Source: NORP233 sp050186825 (lineage in GTDB: Bacteria > Planctomycetota > J058). From it: a stretch of 64,000 bases of DNA. Below are positions 63,126 to 64,000 of the stretch, piece after piece. The stretch lies in assembly GCA_050186825.1 (NCBI GenBank), contig JBFWYD010000049.1, positions 19,594 through 83,593 on the forward strand, read 5' to 3'. The notes beneath the pieces were generated by a model. That model was not told where the DNA came from, did no database searches, and saw only the letters and a program-made list of their open reading frames with translations. Made by a program: the position numbers and the translations under genes. The first letter of the stretch is position 1. Every line of letters starts with the position of its first letter.

Positions 63126-63725
63126 ATGGAAGTGAACCGGCTCGAGGCGTTCAGCGACGGCGTCCTCGCGATCATCATCACGATCATGGTCCTCGAGCTG
63201 AAGGTCCCCGCCGGCGGCGACCTCGCGGGGCTGCGGCCGCTGCTGCCGGTGTTCCTCGCCTACGTGCTGTCCTTCGTCTACCTGGGCATCTACTGGAACA
63301 ACCACCATCACCTGCTCAAGGTCGCGCGGCGGGCGAGCGCGGCGACGATGTGGGCGAACCTGCATCTCTTGTTCTGGCTCTCGCTCCTGCCCTTCGTGAC
63401 CGGCTGGGCCGGCGCCAACCGCTTCGCGCCGGTCCCGAACGCGCTCTACGGGGTGGTGCTGCTCCTGGCCGCGGTCGCCTACTTCGTGCTCCAGACCACG
63501 GTCGTCGCCCAGCACGGGCGCGACTCCGCCCTGGCCGCGGCCCTGGGGCGCGACCTCAAGGGCAAGCTCTCGGTCGCGCTCTACGCGGTAGCGGTCGCGG
63601 CCTGCGCCTGGCAGGGCTGGGTCGCGGTCGCGATCTACGTGCTCGTGGCTCTGTGGTGGCTCGTGCCCGACCGGCGGATCGAGCGCGCGCTGGCCGCCGA
63701 GTGCGCCGCGGCGCCCGCGGAGTAG
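63126..63725 (+). CDS. TMEM175-family potassium channel-like membrane protein
   Basis: 199 residues, ATG start, divergent from the giant gene. The signature R-L-E-A-F-S-D-G-V-L-A-I-I-I-T in the first helix is the F-S-D selectivity motif of TMEM175/DUF1211 proteins, followed by five more hydrophobic helices and the conserved Y-W-N-N-H-H-H-L-L after helix two. Bacterial homologues form tetrameric potassium channels with six helices per subunit, and the length fits. The physiological role here is unknown. Its stop is one base from a convergent small ORF. Confidence 0.93.
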   Translation: MEVNRLEAFSDGVLAIIITIMVLELKVPAGGDLAGLRPLLPVFLAYVLSFVYLGIYWNNHHHLLKVARRASAATMWANLHLLFWLSLLPFVTGWAGANRFAPVPNALYGVVLLLAAVAYFVLQTTVVAQHGRDSALAAALGRDLKGKLSVALYAVAVAACAWQGWVAVAIYVLVALWWLVPDRRIERALAAECAAAPAE

Positions 63726-63726
63726 C

Positions 63727-63885
63727 TCAGGCCACCAGGCGCGCCGGGACGAACACGCGCAGCAGGCCCTGCCGCGGCCGCAGCAGGACGTGCTGCGCGG
63801 TGATCGTCTGGATCACCTCGGGGTCGGTCAGGAGCGCGAGGAGCTGCTCGTCCACCTGCGCCGCCGCGGGGTCGCCTGTCGTCAA
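63727..63885 (-). CDS. Possible small protein
   Basis: 52 residues from a TTG at 63885 with AAGGAG five bases ahead. It encodes D-E-Q-L-L-A-L-L-T-D-P-E-V-I-Q-T-I-T-A-Q-H-V-L-L then a basic beta-like end. Codon use agrees with the neighbours, and the ribosome site is good. No family is recognised. The longer in-frame version back to 63963 has a weak start region and is not preferred. Confidence 0.45.
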   Translation of the reverse strand: MTTGDPAAAQVDEQLLALLTDPEVIQTITAQHVLLRPRQGLLRVFVPARLVA

Positions 63886-64000
63886 CCGCGCTCCTTGAGA
63901 GTCGCGTCCCGTTCTGGTGGCTGAGCGTTGCCAGAGGGCCGGGGAGAGCCCGTGGACAGCCAACGCCCTCCCTCACCTCCAGCTCTGCAGCGGGGGCTTC

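Noticed and set aside
63635..63976. 113-codon minus-strand frame over the channel gene end
   Set aside because: It overlaps the TMEM175 coding sequence and has shadow-type composition.

Overview
The window is uniformly very GC-rich (about 70 percent), densely coded and free of insertion sequences, phage integrases or CRISPR arrays. Short gaps, TGATG, GTGA and TTGA stop/start overlaps, frequent GTG and TTG starts, many Ser/Thr kinases, FHA and TPR proteins, a J-like domain without HPD that begins with a K-F-L-G-I motif, and trypsin-like proteases fused to propeller-like regions suggest a high-GC planctomycete. Myxococcota is the main alternative. This placement is inference; there is no rRNA gene to settle it.

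Layout. 1-6045 is the 3' end of a contractile injection system operon: gp25-like baseplate protein (cut by the window edge), baseplate J-like protein, tail protein I with an added PASTA domain, and a large CIS accessory protein. 6234-10270 is a signalling module of two near-identical FHA proteins, a membrane PP2C phosphatase and a membrane Ser/Thr kinase with its own FHA domain. It resembles the PpkA/PppA/Fha switch of type VI secretion. A tRNA-Ala(CGC) with a promoter and terminator follows, then two small membrane genes, one frameshifted. 11147-14015 holds an ECF42-type sigma factor with its YCII partner and a zinc alcohol dehydrogenase.

14035-20577 holds two more Ser/Thr kinases, a zinc-ribbon protein, two Hcp-family tube proteins (one with a long disordered tail) and a protein with three tandem PurD-N-like domains. 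20645-29035 holds a serine hydrolase, an FHA-GAF histidine kinase and an unusual Hsp70 set: J-like protein without HPD, DnaK with a Gly/Tyr/Asp/Gln repeat tail, GrpE-like protein with TTDEA repeats. 29162-31591 has two membrane or exported proteins and a small zinc ribbon. 31698-42891 has a TPR lipoprotein, an M16 peptidase, a metallophosphoesterase, and a trypsin-like protease followed by a catalytically dead paralogue. 42913-50751 has an operon of lipoproteins and a divergent lipoprotein gene.

50800-58601 holds a tandem-kinase/four-FHA protein beside what looks like an effector cassette: zinc-ribbon protein with beta repeats, LysM/peptidoglycan-binding protein, and a protein whose nitrilase motifs occur in circularly permuted order. 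The window ends with a 1438-residue helical-repeat protein, a TMEM175-like channel and a small ORF.

Taken together, the region looks like an accessory and regulatory hinterland of a contractile injection or type VI-like system: baseplate parts, tube proteins, candidate cargo and adaptors, phospho-signalling and a dedicated chaperone set. The strongest leads for undescribed biology are the permuted nitrilase-like protein with its LysM partner and the triple PurD-N-like protein fused into the Hcp operon.
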